Shown: positions 28,954-38,622, counted from the first letter of the stretch. The stretch: 64,000 nt of DNA from Gordonia westfalica (GCF_900105725.1 NZ_FNLM01000034.1:806001-870000), one strand, 5' to 3'. Numbers and translations are program-made. The notes: generated from the sequence alone by a model not told the origin.

Positions 28954-29903
28954 CACGGTGCTCCCTCGATGGTGAAGTTGAACAGATCGGAGTCGAAGTC
29001 GTTGTAGTCCTCGTAACGAAGCAGTTCGTACAGCCTGCTACGGTGCTGCATCTCGTCGAGAAGCCCTGATTGTGTTCCCTGCGTGACGATGTCACGCAAC
29101 CGTCGTTCCACCGCACCCATCGCGATACGCAACGTGGTCACCGGGTAGATGACCGCGTTGTAGCCGACACTCGTCAACTGTTCGGCGGTCAGCAGATCCG
29201 ACTTCCCGAATTCGGTCATGTTCGCCAGCAACGGCACGTCGACGGCCTTGCGGAACTGCTCGAACTCGCCGAGGTCGCGGAGCGCCTCGGTGAAGATGAG
29301 GTCGGCGCCGGCGTCGGCATAGGCCTTCGCCCGGTCGATGGCGGCATCGAGCCCCTCGATCGCGCGGGCGTCGGTGCGCGCGCAGATGACGAAGTCACTG
29401 TCACGGCGGGCGGCGACCGCCGCACCGAGCCGCTTGACCATGTCGCGGGCGGGAACGACGTCCTTGCCGTCGAGGTGACCGCAGCGTTTGGGATTCACCT
29501 GGTCCTCGAGGTGACAGCCCGCGAGTCCGGCGTCCTCCAGTGTTGCGACGGTGCGAGCGGCGCTCATCGGTTCGCCGAAGCCGGTGTCGGCGTCGATCAT
29601 GGTGGGGAGTTCGCTTGCGCGGGCTATGGATCCGCCCCGGGTCGCGACCTCGGTGAGCGTGGTGAGCCCGATGTCGGGCAGTCCCAGGTCGGCCGAGAGC
29701 ACCGCACCGGACACGTAGACACCCTCGAAGCCGACGTCCGCGATCAGCTTCGCCACGAGTGGTGAGAATGCTCCCGGCCAACGCTGGAGGGCCCCGGAGT
29801 CGAGACCCGCCCGCAGGGCCTGCCGCTTCGACGACGCGGAAGCGTTCGACGAGAACAGGCCCGAGACCGCGGAGGTGGTGGCTGCCTCAGTGGTGGCGGT
29901 CAT
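28953..29903 (-). CDS. prpB: 2-Methylisocitrate lyase
   Basis: 316 residues of the isocitrate lyase/PEP mutase superfamily. The signature lyase loop is [11 protein letters not shown], with the catalytic Cys in KRCGH. The substrate and magnesium region is [19 protein letters not shown] and CHLEDQ. It cleaves 2-methylisocitrate to pyruvate and succinate. Its length and the KRCGH (not KKCGH as in most Icl) fit PrpB. It overlaps prpD by four bases and prpC by about one base, so the operon is fully coupled. Confidence 0.95.
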   Translation of the reverse strand: MTATTEAATTSAVSGLFSSNASASSKRQALRAGLDSGALQRWPGAFSPLVAKLIADVGFEGVYVSGAVLSADLGLPDIGLTTLTEVATRGGSIARASELPTMIDADTGFGEPMSAARTVATLEDAGLAGCHLEDQVNPKRCGHLDGKDVVPARDMVKRLGAAVAARRDSDFVICARTDARAIEGLDAAIDRAKAYADAGADLIFTEALRDLGEFEQFRKAVDVPLLANMTEFGKSDLLTAEQLTSVGYNAVIYPVTTLRIAMGAVERRLRDIVTQGTQSGLLDEMQHRSRLYELLRYEDYNDFDSDLFNFTIEGAP

Positions 29904-31426
29904 CGGAAAATGCCCTTCCCGGTCTGCGGAGCCTTGTCCAGGACTGCCGGAAGGACAAGCGTGTTCAGCACCGACAGGCCACCGGCGGCGATCGTCTCCA
30001 GCTTCTCGACATCGCCGAGGAAGCGGTCCTGCTCATCGAAGTCGACGACGCCCTCGGCCATCGAACGGAACTTCGCGGTGTACTGGTCCCGGCCGAACGG
30101 ACGGGCGCCGAGCGGATGCGCGTCGGCGACGGCGAGTTCGTCGGTGATGACCTCACCGTTCCGCAGCGTGATGACTGCCTTCGCCCCGAATGCCTTCTCG
30201 TTCGGATCGGTCGAGTGGTACCGGCGGGTCCACTCGGGATCCTCGACGGTCGAGATCTTCTTCCACAGTGCGATGGTGTCGGGGCGGTTCGCACGCTCCG
30301 GGGCGTAGGACTTCTCGTGATCCCAGGTGCCGTCCTGCAGGGCGACGGCGAAGATGTACATCACCGAGTGGTCGAGGGTCTCGCGGCTGGCGGTCGGATC
30401 GAACTTCTGCGGATCCCCGGACCCGGTTCCGATGACGACATGTGTGTGATGACTCGTGTGCAGCACGATCGACTCGATGTCGTCGAAGTCGGCGATCTTC
30501 TCACGCATCCGGCGGGCGAGGTCGATCGGCGCCTGGCTCTGGTACTCCGCGGAGTGTTCCTTGGTGTAGGTGTCCAGGATTGCCCGCTTCGGCTCACCGG
30601 GCCCGGGGAGCGGGATCGTGTACTCGGCGTCGGCCCCGCTCAGCAGCCAGGCGATGACGCCGTCCTCGCCCTCCCAGATCGGGGCGGGGGCACCCTCTCC
30701 GCGCATGGCGCGGTCGACCGCCTCGACGGCGATCTTGCCGGCGTGGGCGGGCGCGTAGGCCTTCCAGCTGGAGATCAGCCCCTTGCGCGACTGGCGGGTC
30801 GCCGTGGTCAGATGCAGCGCCTGACCGATCGCCTGATAGATGGTCTCGGCGTCCAGGTTCAGCATCGTGCCCAGACCGGCGGCCACCGAGGGCCCCAGGT
30901 GGGCGACGTGGTCGATCTTGTGCTCGTGCAAGCACATTCCGCGGACGAGGTCGACCTGCACTTCGTAGGCGGTGGCCAGGCCACGGATCAGGTCATGGCC
31001 GCCGGCACCGACGTGCTGTCCGACCGCGACGAGTGCGGGGATGTTGTCGCCGGGATGGGAGTACTCCGCGGCGAGGAACGTGTCGTGGAAGTCGAGTTCG
31101 CGCACCGCCACGCCGTTGGCCCACGCGGCCCACTCCGGGGAGAAGGTGCCGTCGATCCCGAACACCGTGGCGCCCGGTGTGCCCGGATGAGCCTGCGCCT
31201 GTCGGCGCGCGGAGGTGACCGGACGGCGGATGACCGAGGCGGCACTCACCGCGGCGTTGTCGATGATGCGGTTGATGATCATGTCGCGGGTGTCGGCGGG
31301 TACCTCGACCGGGTCCACGGCGATGTCGGCGATCTTCTGAGCGAGATGCTCCGACTGCGGGAAGTCCTCGGAGCTGCGATGGGTCCGGACGTGATGATTG
31401 ATCATGTTCGCACCGTACGCATCCAT
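29900..31426 (-). CDS. prpD: 2-Methylcitrate dehydratase
   Basis: 508 residues of the MmgE/PrpD family, full length. It has the family N-terminus [20 protein letters not shown] and conserved segments such as [20 protein letters not shown] and [20 protein letters not shown]. It dehydrates 2-methylcitrate to 2-methylaconitate. The ATG at 31426 has a strong cgaggggaggg just upstream; the in-frame ATG at 31405 is an alternative. First gene of the prpD-prpB-prpC-pyc transcription unit and divergent from prpR, with a shared promoter region of about 97 bases. Confidence 0.95.
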   Translation of the reverse strand: MDAYGANMINHHVRTHRSSEDFPQSEHLAQKIADIAVDPVEVPADTRDMIINRIIDNAAVSAASVIRRPVTSARRQAQAHPGTPGATVFGIDGTFSPEWAAWANGVAVRELDFHDTFLAAEYSHPGDNIPALVAVGQHVGAGGHDLIRGLATAYEVQVDLVRGMCLHEHKIDHVAHLGPSVAAGLGTMLNLDAETIYQAIGQALHLTTATRQSRKGLISSWKAYAPAHAGKIAVEAVDRAMRGEGAPAPIWEGEDGVIAWLLSGADAEYTIPLPGPGEPKRAILDTYTKEHSAEYQSQAPIDLARRMREKIADFDDIESIVLHTSHHTHVVIGTGSGDPQKFDPTASRETLDHSVMYIFAVALQDGTWDHEKSYAPERANRPDTIALWKKISTVEDPEWTRRYHSTDPNEKAFGAKAVITLRNGEVITDELAVADAHPLGARPFGRDQYTAKFRSMAEGVVDFDEQDRFLGDVEKLETIAAGGLSVLNTLVLPAVLDKAPQTGKGIFR

Positions 31427-31457
31427 CCCTCCCCTCGAAAAGACCTGGCAGATGCGT

Positions 31458-31490
31458 ATTCTTGCGGACGCGGTCGGAAGAATTTGCGAA
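31458..31490. promoter_or_regulatory. Candidate PrpR/RamB operator in the prpD-prpR gap
   Basis: The stretch contains attcttgcgga and, 11 bases later, aatttgcgaac. Known RamB and PrpR sites carry a TTTGCAAA-like core; atttgcgaa at 31482-31490 differs from it at one position. Its place between the divergent prpD and prpR starts suits autoregulation plus activation of prpD. Candidate only. Confidence 0.4.
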
Positions 31491-31523
31491 CGTTGTGGAT
31501 GCGGAGAGCGTTATGCTGCCGTC

Positions 31524-32987
31524 GTGAGGAAAGCAGGAGGCGGATCACCCGGCCGGCGCATGTTCGTTGGCGCGAGACTGCGTCGGCTACGCGACGAGCG
31601 AGGCCTGTCCCAGGCGGCGTTGGCCCGGCGGATCGACCTGTCGACCAGCTACGTCAACCAACTGGAAAACGATCAGCGGCCACTCACGGTGCCGGTGTTG
31701 CTGACGTTGTCGCGCGAATTCGACCTCGACGCAGACTATTTCGCCCCGGACGGTGACGCCAGGCTCGTTGCCGACCTCGCCGACGTCCTCGCCGCCCAAC
31801 CTGACGTCCCCGACGTCAGCCGCGCGGAGATCGCCGAACTCGTCGCACGCATGCCGGCGGTCGGTACGACACTGGTGAACCTGCACCGCCGCCTTACCGC
31901 CGCCGACAGCGAAGTGGACAACTACCGGGCGCAGGTGTCCGGCGACCCGTCCCGCCCGGCGTCGACCCCGATGCCGTTCGAAGAGGTCCGTGACTTCTTC
32001 TACGACCGGCGCAACCACATCGATGCACTCGACGTGGCAGCCGAGCGGATCTTCTCCGATCACCGACTGACCATCGGCGGCCTCGACCTCCAGTTGGCCG
32101 ACGTACTGGCCTCCGATCACGGCATCCGGGTGGCCATCACCCACCACCCGGACCCGGCCGCCCGGGCACACACGCCCAAACGACGATTCGACGCGACCGA
32201 CCGCACCGTGCATCTGGCGGGGCGACTGACCGCAGGACAGCGCGCGTTCCAGCTGGCGACCCAGTTGGCCATGGAAACCCAGTCCGAGGTCATCGACGAC
32301 ATCATCGCCGGCGCTGATGATCTCAGCGATGAAGCGGTCCCCGTTGCCCGAATCGGTCTGGCCAACTATTTCGCCGGCGCACTACTACTGCCGTACGAGA
32401 TCTTCCGACAGGCCGCCGACGCCGCACACTACGACATCGAGTTGCTCAGCCTCGGTTTCGAAGTCGGGTTCGAGACCATCTGCCACCGGCTGTCGACTCT
32501 GCAACGACCGGGCAGCCGCGGAATCCCGTTCATCTTCGTACGCGTCGACCGCGCCGGAAACATCTCGAAAAGACAGTCCGCCACCGCATTCCACTTCTCG
32601 CGAGTCGGCGGCAGCTGCCCGCTGTGGGTCGTGCACGACGCCTTCGCCACACCGGGGCGAGTCCTGACCCAGGTCTCGGCGATGCCCGACGGGCGCTCGT
32701 ACTTCTGGCTCGCCCGCACCACCGTCGAACCCGGCGGGTACCTCACCCCTCACAAGAGTTTCGCGATCGGACTCGGCTGCGATGTCGCCCACGCCGAGCG
32801 ACTCGTCTACTCCACCGGCGTCGACCTCACCGATCCCCGGACGGTGGTACCCATCGGGGCCGGATGCAAGGTGTGCGACCGCCCCGCCTGCCCGCAACGC
32901 GCTTTCCCCCAACTCGGGCGACCCATTCACGTCGACCCCGAGGTCAGCGACTCCGTGCCCTACCGTCCCCGGCCGGTACAGGATTGA
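31524..32987 (+). CDS. prpR: PrpR/RamB-type transcriptional regulator
   Basis: 487 residues from the GTG at 31524; an ATG at 31560 is possible. The Cro/C1-type helix-turn-helix occupies about 15-70 (LRRLRDERGLSQAALARRID, STSYVNQLENDQRPLT). The long C-terminal short-chain fatty-acyl regulator domain includes an IrrE-like segment (LAGRLTAGQRAFQLATQLAM, VARIGLANYFAGALLLPYEI). A Cys cluster GAGCKVCDRPACPQR near the end matches the segment that in M. tuberculosis PrpR binds an iron-sulfur cluster. The family senses acyl-CoA and activates the methylcitrate and glyoxylate genes. It is divergent from prpD. Confidence 0.92.
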   Translation: MRKAGGGSPGRRMFVGARLRRLRDERGLSQAALARRIDLSTSYVNQLENDQRPLTVPVLLTLSREFDLDADYFAPDGDARLVADLADVLAAQPDVPDVSRAEIAELVARMPAVGTTLVNLHRRLTAADSEVDNYRAQVSGDPSRPASTPMPFEEVRDFFYDRRNHIDALDVAAERIFSDHRLTIGGLDLQLADVLASDHGIRVAITHHPDPAARAHTPKRRFDATDRTVHLAGRLTAGQRAFQLATQLAMETQSEVIDDIIAGADDLSDEAVPVARIGLANYFAGALLLPYEIFRQAADAAHYDIELLSLGFEVGFETICHRLSTLQRPGSRGIPFIFVRVDRAGNISKRQSATAFHFSRVGGSCPLWVVHDAFATPGRVLTQVSAMPDGRSYFWLARTTVEPGGYLTPHKSFAIGLGCDVAHAERLVYSTGVDLTDPRTVVPIGAGCKVCDRPACPQRAFPQLGRPIHVDPEVSDSVPYRPRPVQD

Positions 32988-33039
32988 CCGGACGGTCCCG
33001 CACACCAGGCGGCGAGCCGGTCAAACCGGACAGGCACGG

Positions 33040-33180
33040 TGCCGCTAAGGTGACCGTGGCCGCTTTGCGGCGCCGATCGGTCGAGAGAATCCGGTGCAAA
33101 TCCGGAACTGACGCGCAACGGTGAGCATCCAGTCCGACAAACGACTGCATGCGAGTCCGATCGCTCCTCCGCTCGGCTCA
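33040..33180 (+). ncRNA. Cobalamin riboswitch
   Basis: The leader contains the strongly conserved core of the B12 aptamer: gagagaatccggtgcaaatccggaactg, compared with the usual GGGAA-CCGGTGNRAAUCCGGNRCUG; then gcgcaacggtgag for the usual CGCARCNGUGA, and gagtccgatc for the B12-box GAGYCMGAUACC. P3 and P5 arms are formed by gtgccgctaagg/ccgtggc-type pairs. The boundaries are approximate. It lies directly upstream of the BtuF-like lipoprotein gene and is expected to shut off its translation when adenosylcobalamin is bound. It also means that reading frames starting at 33121 or 33149 are not real starts. Confidence 0.88.
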
Positions 33181-33229
33181 GGTATTCCTGGGCTCCGCGA
33201 GTGGGCCCATGACCGGAAAGCTCTCACTC

Positions 33230-34273
33230 ATGCGCATCTCAGCGACCCGCTGCGCGATCACCCTTGCCGCGACCCTGGTCCTCGCCGGCTGCACCGGCTC
33301 GGACAGCGACACAGACGAAGCCGCCGCCACCGGCGACACCGTCACCATCGACAACTGCGGTCGGACCGTCAGTGTCGAGTCCCCGCCGCAGCGGGTGGTC
33401 TCACTCAACCAGGCCTCGACCGAGATCTTGCTGTCCCTGGGCCTCGCCGACCGCATGGTCGGCACGGCGACGTGGACCGACCCGGTCCGCGAGAATCTCG
33501 CCGACGCCAATGCCGCGGTCCCCCGGCTCGCCGACAACAAACCGTCGCTGGAGACCGTGCTCGAGGCGAACCCGGACTTCGTCACGGCATCGTTCGGCTC
33601 GTCCATCGGCGACGGTGGAGCCGAGGGCCGCGACCAGTACGAGAAGCTCGGCGTACCCACCTATCTCTCGCCCACCGACAACGGTTGCAACGGCGACGTG
33701 TCCTCGGCTTCCAACGCCGACGGCGCACGCACGACCCCATACACGATGGACAGCGTCTACCAGGAGATTCGCGAGCTCTCAGCGATTTTCGGTGTCGACG
33801 AGCGCGGCGAGGATCTCATCGACGAACTCAAGGGCCGCGTACGCGCGGCCTCGGAACCGGTGAACGCGACAGGGGTGACACTGGCGTACTGGTTCGCCGA
33901 CACCCAGACCCCGTACATGGCCGGATGCTGCGGCTCGTCGGGAGCCATCACCACCGCGGTCGGCGCCACCAACGTCTTCGCCGACACCACCGACGAATGG
34001 CCGCAGGTGCCCTGGGAGACAGTCGCCGACCGCAATCCCACCGCGCTGGTGCTGGCCGACCTGAGTCGACGCAGCGTCGACGGCGACGCACTCGACAGCA
34101 AGATCGCGTTCCTCGAGTCCGATCCGGTCACCGCCCAGATGCAGGCAGTACGCGACCGCCGCTACATCATCGTCAACGGCGCGGACATGAACCCGACGAT
34201 CCGCACCGTCGACGGCATCGAGAAGGTCGCGGCTGCACTGCAGAAGTGGAACCTCGCCACTCCGCAATCGTGA
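33230..34273 (+). CDS. btuF: BtuF-like corrinoid-binding lipoprotein
   Basis: 347 residues. The ATG at 33230 gives a clean lipoprotein signal (MRISATRCAITLAATLVLAG then Cys); ggaaag lies ten bases upstream. An ATG at 33209 is in frame but less fitting. The fold is a class III periplasmic binding protein: VVSLNQASTEILLSLGLADR, LEANPDFVTASFGSS, VPWETVADRNPTALVLADLS. It captures the substrate for the permease and ATPase that follow. The cobalamin riboswitch upstream makes vitamin B12 or another corrinoid the likely cargo. Members of this subfamily are sometimes labelled proposed F420-0 transporters, which the riboswitch argues against. It overlaps btuC by four bases (GTGA). Confidence 0.86.
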   Translation: MRISATRCAITLAATLVLAGCTGSDSDTDEAAATGDTVTIDNCGRTVSVESPPQRVVSLNQASTEILLSLGLADRMVGTATWTDPVRENLADANAAVPRLADNKPSLETVLEANPDFVTASFGSSIGDGGAEGRDQYEKLGVPTYLSPTDNGCNGDVSSASNADGARTTPYTMDSVYQEIRELSAIFGVDERGEDLIDELKGRVRAASEPVNATGVTLAYWFADTQTPYMAGCCGSSGAITTAVGATNVFADTTDEWPQVPWETVADRNPTALVLADLSRRSVDGDALDSKIAFLESDPVTAQMQAVRDRRYIIVNGADMNPTIRTVDGIEKVAAALQKWNLATPQS

Positions 34274-35358
34274 CGTCCGACGTGGCGACCGAAGAGACCT
34301 CGGTCGAGGCAATCGAAGCACCCCTGGCGACTCGACGATCCGACTCGACCGCCGTGTTCATCGGCGTGCTCGCCGGCGGAGTCGCCCTACTGATCATCTC
34401 GATCGCGGCGGCCGTCACTCTCGGCCCGGCAAGCCTGTCGGTACGGGACGTATACGCCGTCATCGGCGAGCACTGGGGAATCGGCTCGTCGGGCCTGACC
34501 GCGTTACAGGACGGCATCGTCTGGCAGCTCAGACTCCCCCGCACCCTCCTCGCCGCGGTCTGCGGCGCAGGACTCGCACTGTGCGGGGCGATCATGCAAT
34601 CGCTGCTGCGCAACCCCCTGGCCGACCCGTTCGTTCTTGGTATCTCCTCAGGTGCCTCGACCGGTGCGGTACTGGTGGCGATCCTCGGAATCGGGGGCGG
34701 GATCATCTCGCTGTCGACCGGTGCGTTCGCCGGCGCGGTGGTCGCATTCGCGACAGTCATCGCCCTGGCTGCGGGTGCGGGAGGAGGCACCGCGAAGGTC
34801 ATTCTCGCCGGAGTCGCAGGGACACAACTGTTCTCTGCGCTGACCTCGTTCATCGTCATGTCCTCGGCGAACGCCGAACAGACCCGCGGGGTGCTGTTCT
34901 GGCTACTGGGCTCGCTCAGTGGCGCCGACTGGTCGGACGTCATCGTCTGCGGCACGATCACCGGCTTCGGAATCGTCGTCTGCCTCACGGTGTCCTCATC
35001 GCTCGATGCGTTCACCTTCGGCAACAACGCAGCGGCGGCTCTGGGGGTGTCCGTCCGCAGGATCCGGATCCTGTTGCTCACCGTGACCGCGTTGATCACC
35101 GCATCACTGGTGAGCGCGGCGGGCGCGATCGGGTTCGTCGGTCTGGTGCTGCCACATGCGGCCCGATTCCTCGTCGGGCCGCGGCACGGACGGCTACTCC
35201 CCGCCGCCGCGGTGATCGGCGCGGTGTTCATGGTGTGGGTCGACGCCGCTGCACGAACCCTGTTCGCCCCCCAGGAGATCCCGGTGGGCGTCGTCACGGC
35301 CCTGGTCGGGGTTCCGGCCTTCGCACTCATACTGTTCCGCATGCGGGGCACCGCATGA
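34270..35358 (+). CDS. btuC: BtuC-like FecCD-family permease
   Basis: 362 residues from a GTG that overlaps the binding-protein stop. About ten hydrophobic helices, including VFIGVLAGGVALLIISIAAA. Signature segments are RLPRTLLAAVCGAGLALCGA, LRNPLADPFVLGISSGASTG and the conserved GFVGLVLPHAARFLVGPRHG near the C-terminus, which is the ATPase-coupling region. It forms the membrane channel of the corrinoid importer. The reading frame extends upstream through btuF and the riboswitch, but that part is not coding. Confidence 0.93.
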   Translation: MTSDVATEETSVEAIEAPLATRRSDSTAVFIGVLAGGVALLIISIAAAVTLGPASLSVRDVYAVIGEHWGIGSSGLTALQDGIVWQLRLPRTLLAAVCGAGLALCGAIMQSLLRNPLADPFVLGISSGASTGAVLVAILGIGGGIISLSTGAFAGAVVAFATVIALAAGAGGGTAKVILAGVAGTQLFSALTSFIVMSSANAEQTRGVLFWLLGSLSGADWSDVIVCGTITGFGIVVCLTVSSSLDAFTFGNNAAAALGVSVRRIRILLLTVTALITASLVSAAGAIGFVGLVLPHAARFLVGPRHGRLLPAAAVIGAVFMVWVDAAARTLFAPQEIPVGVVTALVGVPAFALILFRMRGTA

Positions 35359-35386
35359 ACCCATCCACGCAACGGACGGTGTGCTG

Positions 35387-36163
35387 ATGCCCCTGCACGC
35401 CAAAGACATCGGATGGAGCCGCGGCGGACACCTCGTCCTCGACGGCGTCACCGTCGAACCGGCCCCAGGAGAGACGATCGGACTCCTCGGACCCAACGGC
35501 TCCGGAAAATCGTCGCTCCTCGGTGTGCTGGCCGGAGTCCACAGACCGGACACGGGTCGTGTCCTGTTGGACAACACCGACATACGAACGCTTCGCCGGC
35601 GTCAGATCGCCCGGAGAGTCGCCGTCGTCGAGCAACACGCGGACACCGAGATCGACATCAACGTCGCCGACATCGTCAGGCTCGGACGGATCCCGCACAG
35701 CGGCACCTTCGGCGGCGACCAGGCAGCCGACGCCGCCGCGATCGACGAAGCGCTCACGCACACCGGGATGCTCCGGCATCGGCACCGGCGGTGGCATACG
35801 CTGTCCGGCGGCGAACGTCAACGCGTCCAGATCGCACGAGCCCTCGCCCAACAACCCGACGAGCTGCTCCTCGACGAGCCGACGAACCACCTGGACATCT
35901 CCCACCAGCTCGACATCCTCGCCTTGGTATCCGGCCTGCCGATCACCAGCTACATCGCGCTGCACGACCTGAATCTCGCAGCGGTGTTCTGCGACCGCGT
36001 CGTCGTCCTCGACCACGGCTCGATCGTCGCGGCCGGAACCCCGATCGAAGTCATCACCGAACAGCTGGTCGAGGATGTGTACTCGGTCCGGGCACGCGTC
36101 ACCGTCGAGGACGGCATCCCGCACGTCGACTGGAGCCGACACGTGGTCGGGCCATCCGTGTAG
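35387..36163 (+). CDS. btuD: BtuD-like ABC transporter ATPase
   Basis: 258 residues. Walker A GPNGSGKSS, Q loop VVEQHADTE, ABC signature LSGGERQRVQIARALAQQPD, Walker B ELLLDEPTNHLD, and H loop YIALHDLNLA are all present. Energises the importer formed with the two genes upstream. The ATG at 35387 follows ggacggtg; a GTG at 35381 is possible. The 28-base gap to the permease gene indicates one operon under the cobalamin riboswitch. Confidence 0.94.
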   Translation: MPLHAKDIGWSRGGHLVLDGVTVEPAPGETIGLLGPNGSGKSSLLGVLAGVHRPDTGRVLLDNTDIRTLRRRQIARRVAVVEQHADTEIDINVADIVRLGRIPHSGTFGGDQAADAAAIDEALTHTGMLRHRHRRWHTLSGGERQRVQIARALAQQPDELLLDEPTNHLDISHQLDILALVSGLPITSYIALHDLNLAAVFCDRVVVLDHGSIVAAGTPIEVITEQLVEDVYSVRARVTVEDGIPHVDWSRHVVGPSV

Positions 36164-36308
36164 GGGCATCCGTCTGGCGGCGACGTCGTTCAGCCGACGC
36201 ACCACTCGCCTCGCGAGCCGCTCCGGCTGGTTAGAGTGACGACAGCGCCCGCGGGGGCGCGGTCGGGAGAGCCTGTGCGAGCAGGTCGGAACAAGGGGGT
36301 CGTCGGGC

Positions 36309-38570
36309 GTGGAGATCGTGGAACCCGGATCGGTGTTCGCCGGGTATCGCGTGATCTCGCTGCTGGGTCGCGGCGGCATGGGCCAGGTCTGGCTCGTCGA
36401 ACATCCGACGCTGGGCCGTCGTGAGGCATTGAAGATCATCTCGCCGAATCCGGCGGATCCCAGCTTCGACGAGCGTTTCCGCAACGAGGCCCGGACCGCG
36501 GCGGCCCTCGATCACCCGGGCATCGTCACCGTCTACACCCACGGGGTGGAGAACGGCAGCCCGTGGTTCTCGATGACCTACCTCGACGGCCGGGACCTCA
36601 CCGCAGCCGGTCCGATGCCCGTGGACGAGGTCGTCACCGTCGTCGGCCGCGCCGCCGACGCACTCGACTACGCCCACGGTCAACGCGTGATCCACCGCGA
36701 CATCAAGCCCGCGAACATCGTCGTCGCCCGCGGGCCGGACGGGCGCATCAGCCGCGTGACGGTCCTCGACTTCGGCATCGCCCGCCTGGTCGACGGGAAC
36801 AAGATGACGGCGACGAACCTGTTCGTGGGCACCCTGGCCTACGCCGCGCCGGAACTGCTCACCGGAGAGGCCGCGATCCCCGCCTCGGATCAATACGCCC
36901 TGGCCTGCACCGCCTTCGAACTCCTCACCGGCCGTCAGCCGTTCCCGGGCACGACGCCGATGGCCCTCATCTCGGGTCATGTGAACTCCCCCGTGCCCCG
37001 GCTCTCGGACCGCGATCCGGCACTGGCACACCTCGACCCGGTGTTCGCCCGCGCGCTGGCCAAGCGACCCGGCGACCGGTTCGCGTCGTGCGCGGACTTC
37101 GCGACGGCCCTCGAGCGTGCGCGTCCCCTCGACCAGACAGGGGCCGCCGGCCCGCGGCGAGCCGCGACCACCACCCCGGCGCCCGCGTTCCCGCCGCAGG
37201 TCCAGCAACACCCACAGCCTCAGCAGCAACCACCGGCGCAGCTGTACCCGAACACCCGGCAACACCCCCGGCTCCAGCCACCCGGCTACAACCCGCACAC
37301 CCCGGTCCCGATATTCGGCGGCCAGAACCCGCCACCTCCCGGGCCGCAGTCCGGGCCGTCCGGGCCGTCCGGGCCACCCCGGCCGCCGAAGCGGACCGGG
37401 TTGTTCGTGGGCGTGGGCGTCGGTGTCTTCGTCCTGGTCCTGGCACTCGTCGTCACCGCGATCGTCCTGGTCGGTTCGGACGACGCCCCGGCGACCACGG
37501 CCTCGGGGTCCTCGAGTTCATCGGCGAGCGGATCGACCAGTGCCGCACCCGGTTCGAGCAGCGACTTCGAGTCCATCGCCTCGAGCGGCGACAGCACCTG
37601 CGCGGTGCGCGGCGGCGAGCTCTTCTGCTGGGGCGGCAACCAGTACGGCACGCTCGGTGACGGCTCGACGACGGACCGACCCCGCCCGGAGAAGGTCTCC
37701 GGCCTCGACGACGTGTCGGCGGTCAGCATGGGTGGCCTCGGCAAGGCGTGCGCGATCGCCTCGGGTGAGTTGTACTGCTGGGGTCATGGCGTCGGACAGT
37801 CCGGTCAGAAGGTGACGTTGCCGACCAAGGTCCGCGGCATGGGCGAGGTGAGCGCGGTGTCCGTCGGCCTCACCACCTGTGCGATCACCTCGGGCGACCT
37901 GTACTGCTGGGGAAACAACCTCAACGGTCAGGCCGGCGGGGGCAGCGATGCCACGGTCCCGGAGCCGACGCGGGTCCCGGGCCTGTCCGGCGTCACGGCG
38001 GTCTCGACCTCGCACACGACGACCTGCGCCATCGCGTCGGGAACCGCCTACTGCTGGGGCAACAACGCCGACGGGCAGGTCGGCGACGGGACCACCACCA
38101 ACCGGTCGGCACCGACCAGGGTGACCGGCCTCGATTCGCCCACCTCGATCAGCACGAGCCTCTACTCGACCTGCGCGGTCGCCAACGGTTCCGGTGGCGT
38201 CGCGGGAGCCGTCTTCTGCTGGGGCGAGAACGACTCCGGGCAGCTCGGTGACGGCACCGAGGTCAACCGGACGCGCCCGACCCCGATCGACGTACGCGGG
38301 GCGACGCAGGTGTCCACCGCAGGATACGGCGCCTGCGCCGCGGCGGGCGGTTCCGCCTACTGCTGGGGCTCGCGGAGCGGTCTTCCCGACCACAGCCCGG
38401 ACCGGGTCAACGGCCTGTCCGGGGTCACCGAGATCACCACCGGCTCGGCCAACGTGTGTGCGGTGGCGGGCTCCGAGATGTATTGCTGGGGACTCAACAG
38501 CAAGGGACAGCTGGGAAACGGGACCACCACGACGAGCAACGAGCCCCAGCCGGTGCGTTTCCCCGCCTGA
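36309..38570 (+). CDS. Membrane Ser/Thr protein kinase with extracellular RCC1 propeller
   Basis: 753 residues. The N-terminal kinase (about 10-275) has GRGGMG loop, Lys42, HRD at 129-131, DFG at 154-156 and APE at 180-182, so it should be active. A Pro/Gln/Gly-rich juxtamembrane stretch (280-360) leads to one transmembrane helix (about 364-388). A Ser-rich spacer is followed by seven RCC1-like repeats (about 420-753). Each repeat carries a Cys pair in the pattern CAxxxGxxxCWG, with repeat 5 having a longer loop, so seven blades each with a probable disulfide. Most actinobacterial kinases carry PASTA or PknD propellers here instead. The GTG start has aaggggg upstream. Confidence 0.92.
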   Translation: MEIVEPGSVFAGYRVISLLGRGGMGQVWLVEHPTLGRREALKIISPNPADPSFDERFRNEARTAAALDHPGIVTVYTHGVENGSPWFSMTYLDGRDLTAAGPMPVDEVVTVVGRAADALDYAHGQRVIHRDIKPANIVVARGPDGRISRVTVLDFGIARLVDGNKMTATNLFVGTLAYAAPELLTGEAAIPASDQYALACTAFELLTGRQPFPGTTPMALISGHVNSPVPRLSDRDPALAHLDPVFARALAKRPGDRFASCADFATALERARPLDQTGAAGPRRAATTTPAPAFPPQVQQHPQPQQQPPAQLYPNTRQHPRLQPPGYNPHTPVPIFGGQNPPPPGPQSGPSGPSGPPRPPKRTGLFVGVGVGVFVLVLALVVTAIVLVGSDDAPATTASGSSSSSASGSTSAAPGSSSDFESIASSGDSTCAVRGGELFCWGGNQYGTLGDGSTTDRPRPEKVSGLDDVSAVSMGGLGKACAIASGELYCWGHGVGQSGQKVTLPTKVRGMGEVSAVSVGLTTCAITSGDLYCWGNNLNGQAGGGSDATVPEPTRVPGLSGVTAVSTSHTTTCAIASGTAYCWGNNADGQVGDGTTTNRSAPTRVTGLDSPTSISTSLYSTCAVANGSGGVAGAVFCWGENDSGQLGDGTEVNRTRPTPIDVRGATQVSTAGYGACAAAGGSAYCWGSRSGLPDHSPDRVNGLSGVTEITTGSANVCAVAGSEMYCWGLNSKGQLGNGTTTTSNEPQPVRFPA

Positions 38571-38588
38571 GCACTCGTCCGGCCCCTG

Positions 38589-38622
38589 TCAGGCGTCTGG
38601 CACGGTCAGGCGTCTGGCACGG
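38589..38622. repeat. 17-bp tandem duplication at the mapB stop
   Basis: tcaggcgtctggcacgg occurs twice in direct tandem, followed by a partial third copy (tcagg). The right copy encodes the last residues TVPDA and the stop of mapB; the left copy lies just beyond. A recent slippage or duplication event in the 35-base gap between two convergent genes. Confidence 0.9.

Noticed and set aside
33121..34269. Long open frame continuous with btuC upstream
   Set aside because: It crosses the riboswitch and runs in another frame through the well-supported BtuF gene; the permease starts at 34270.
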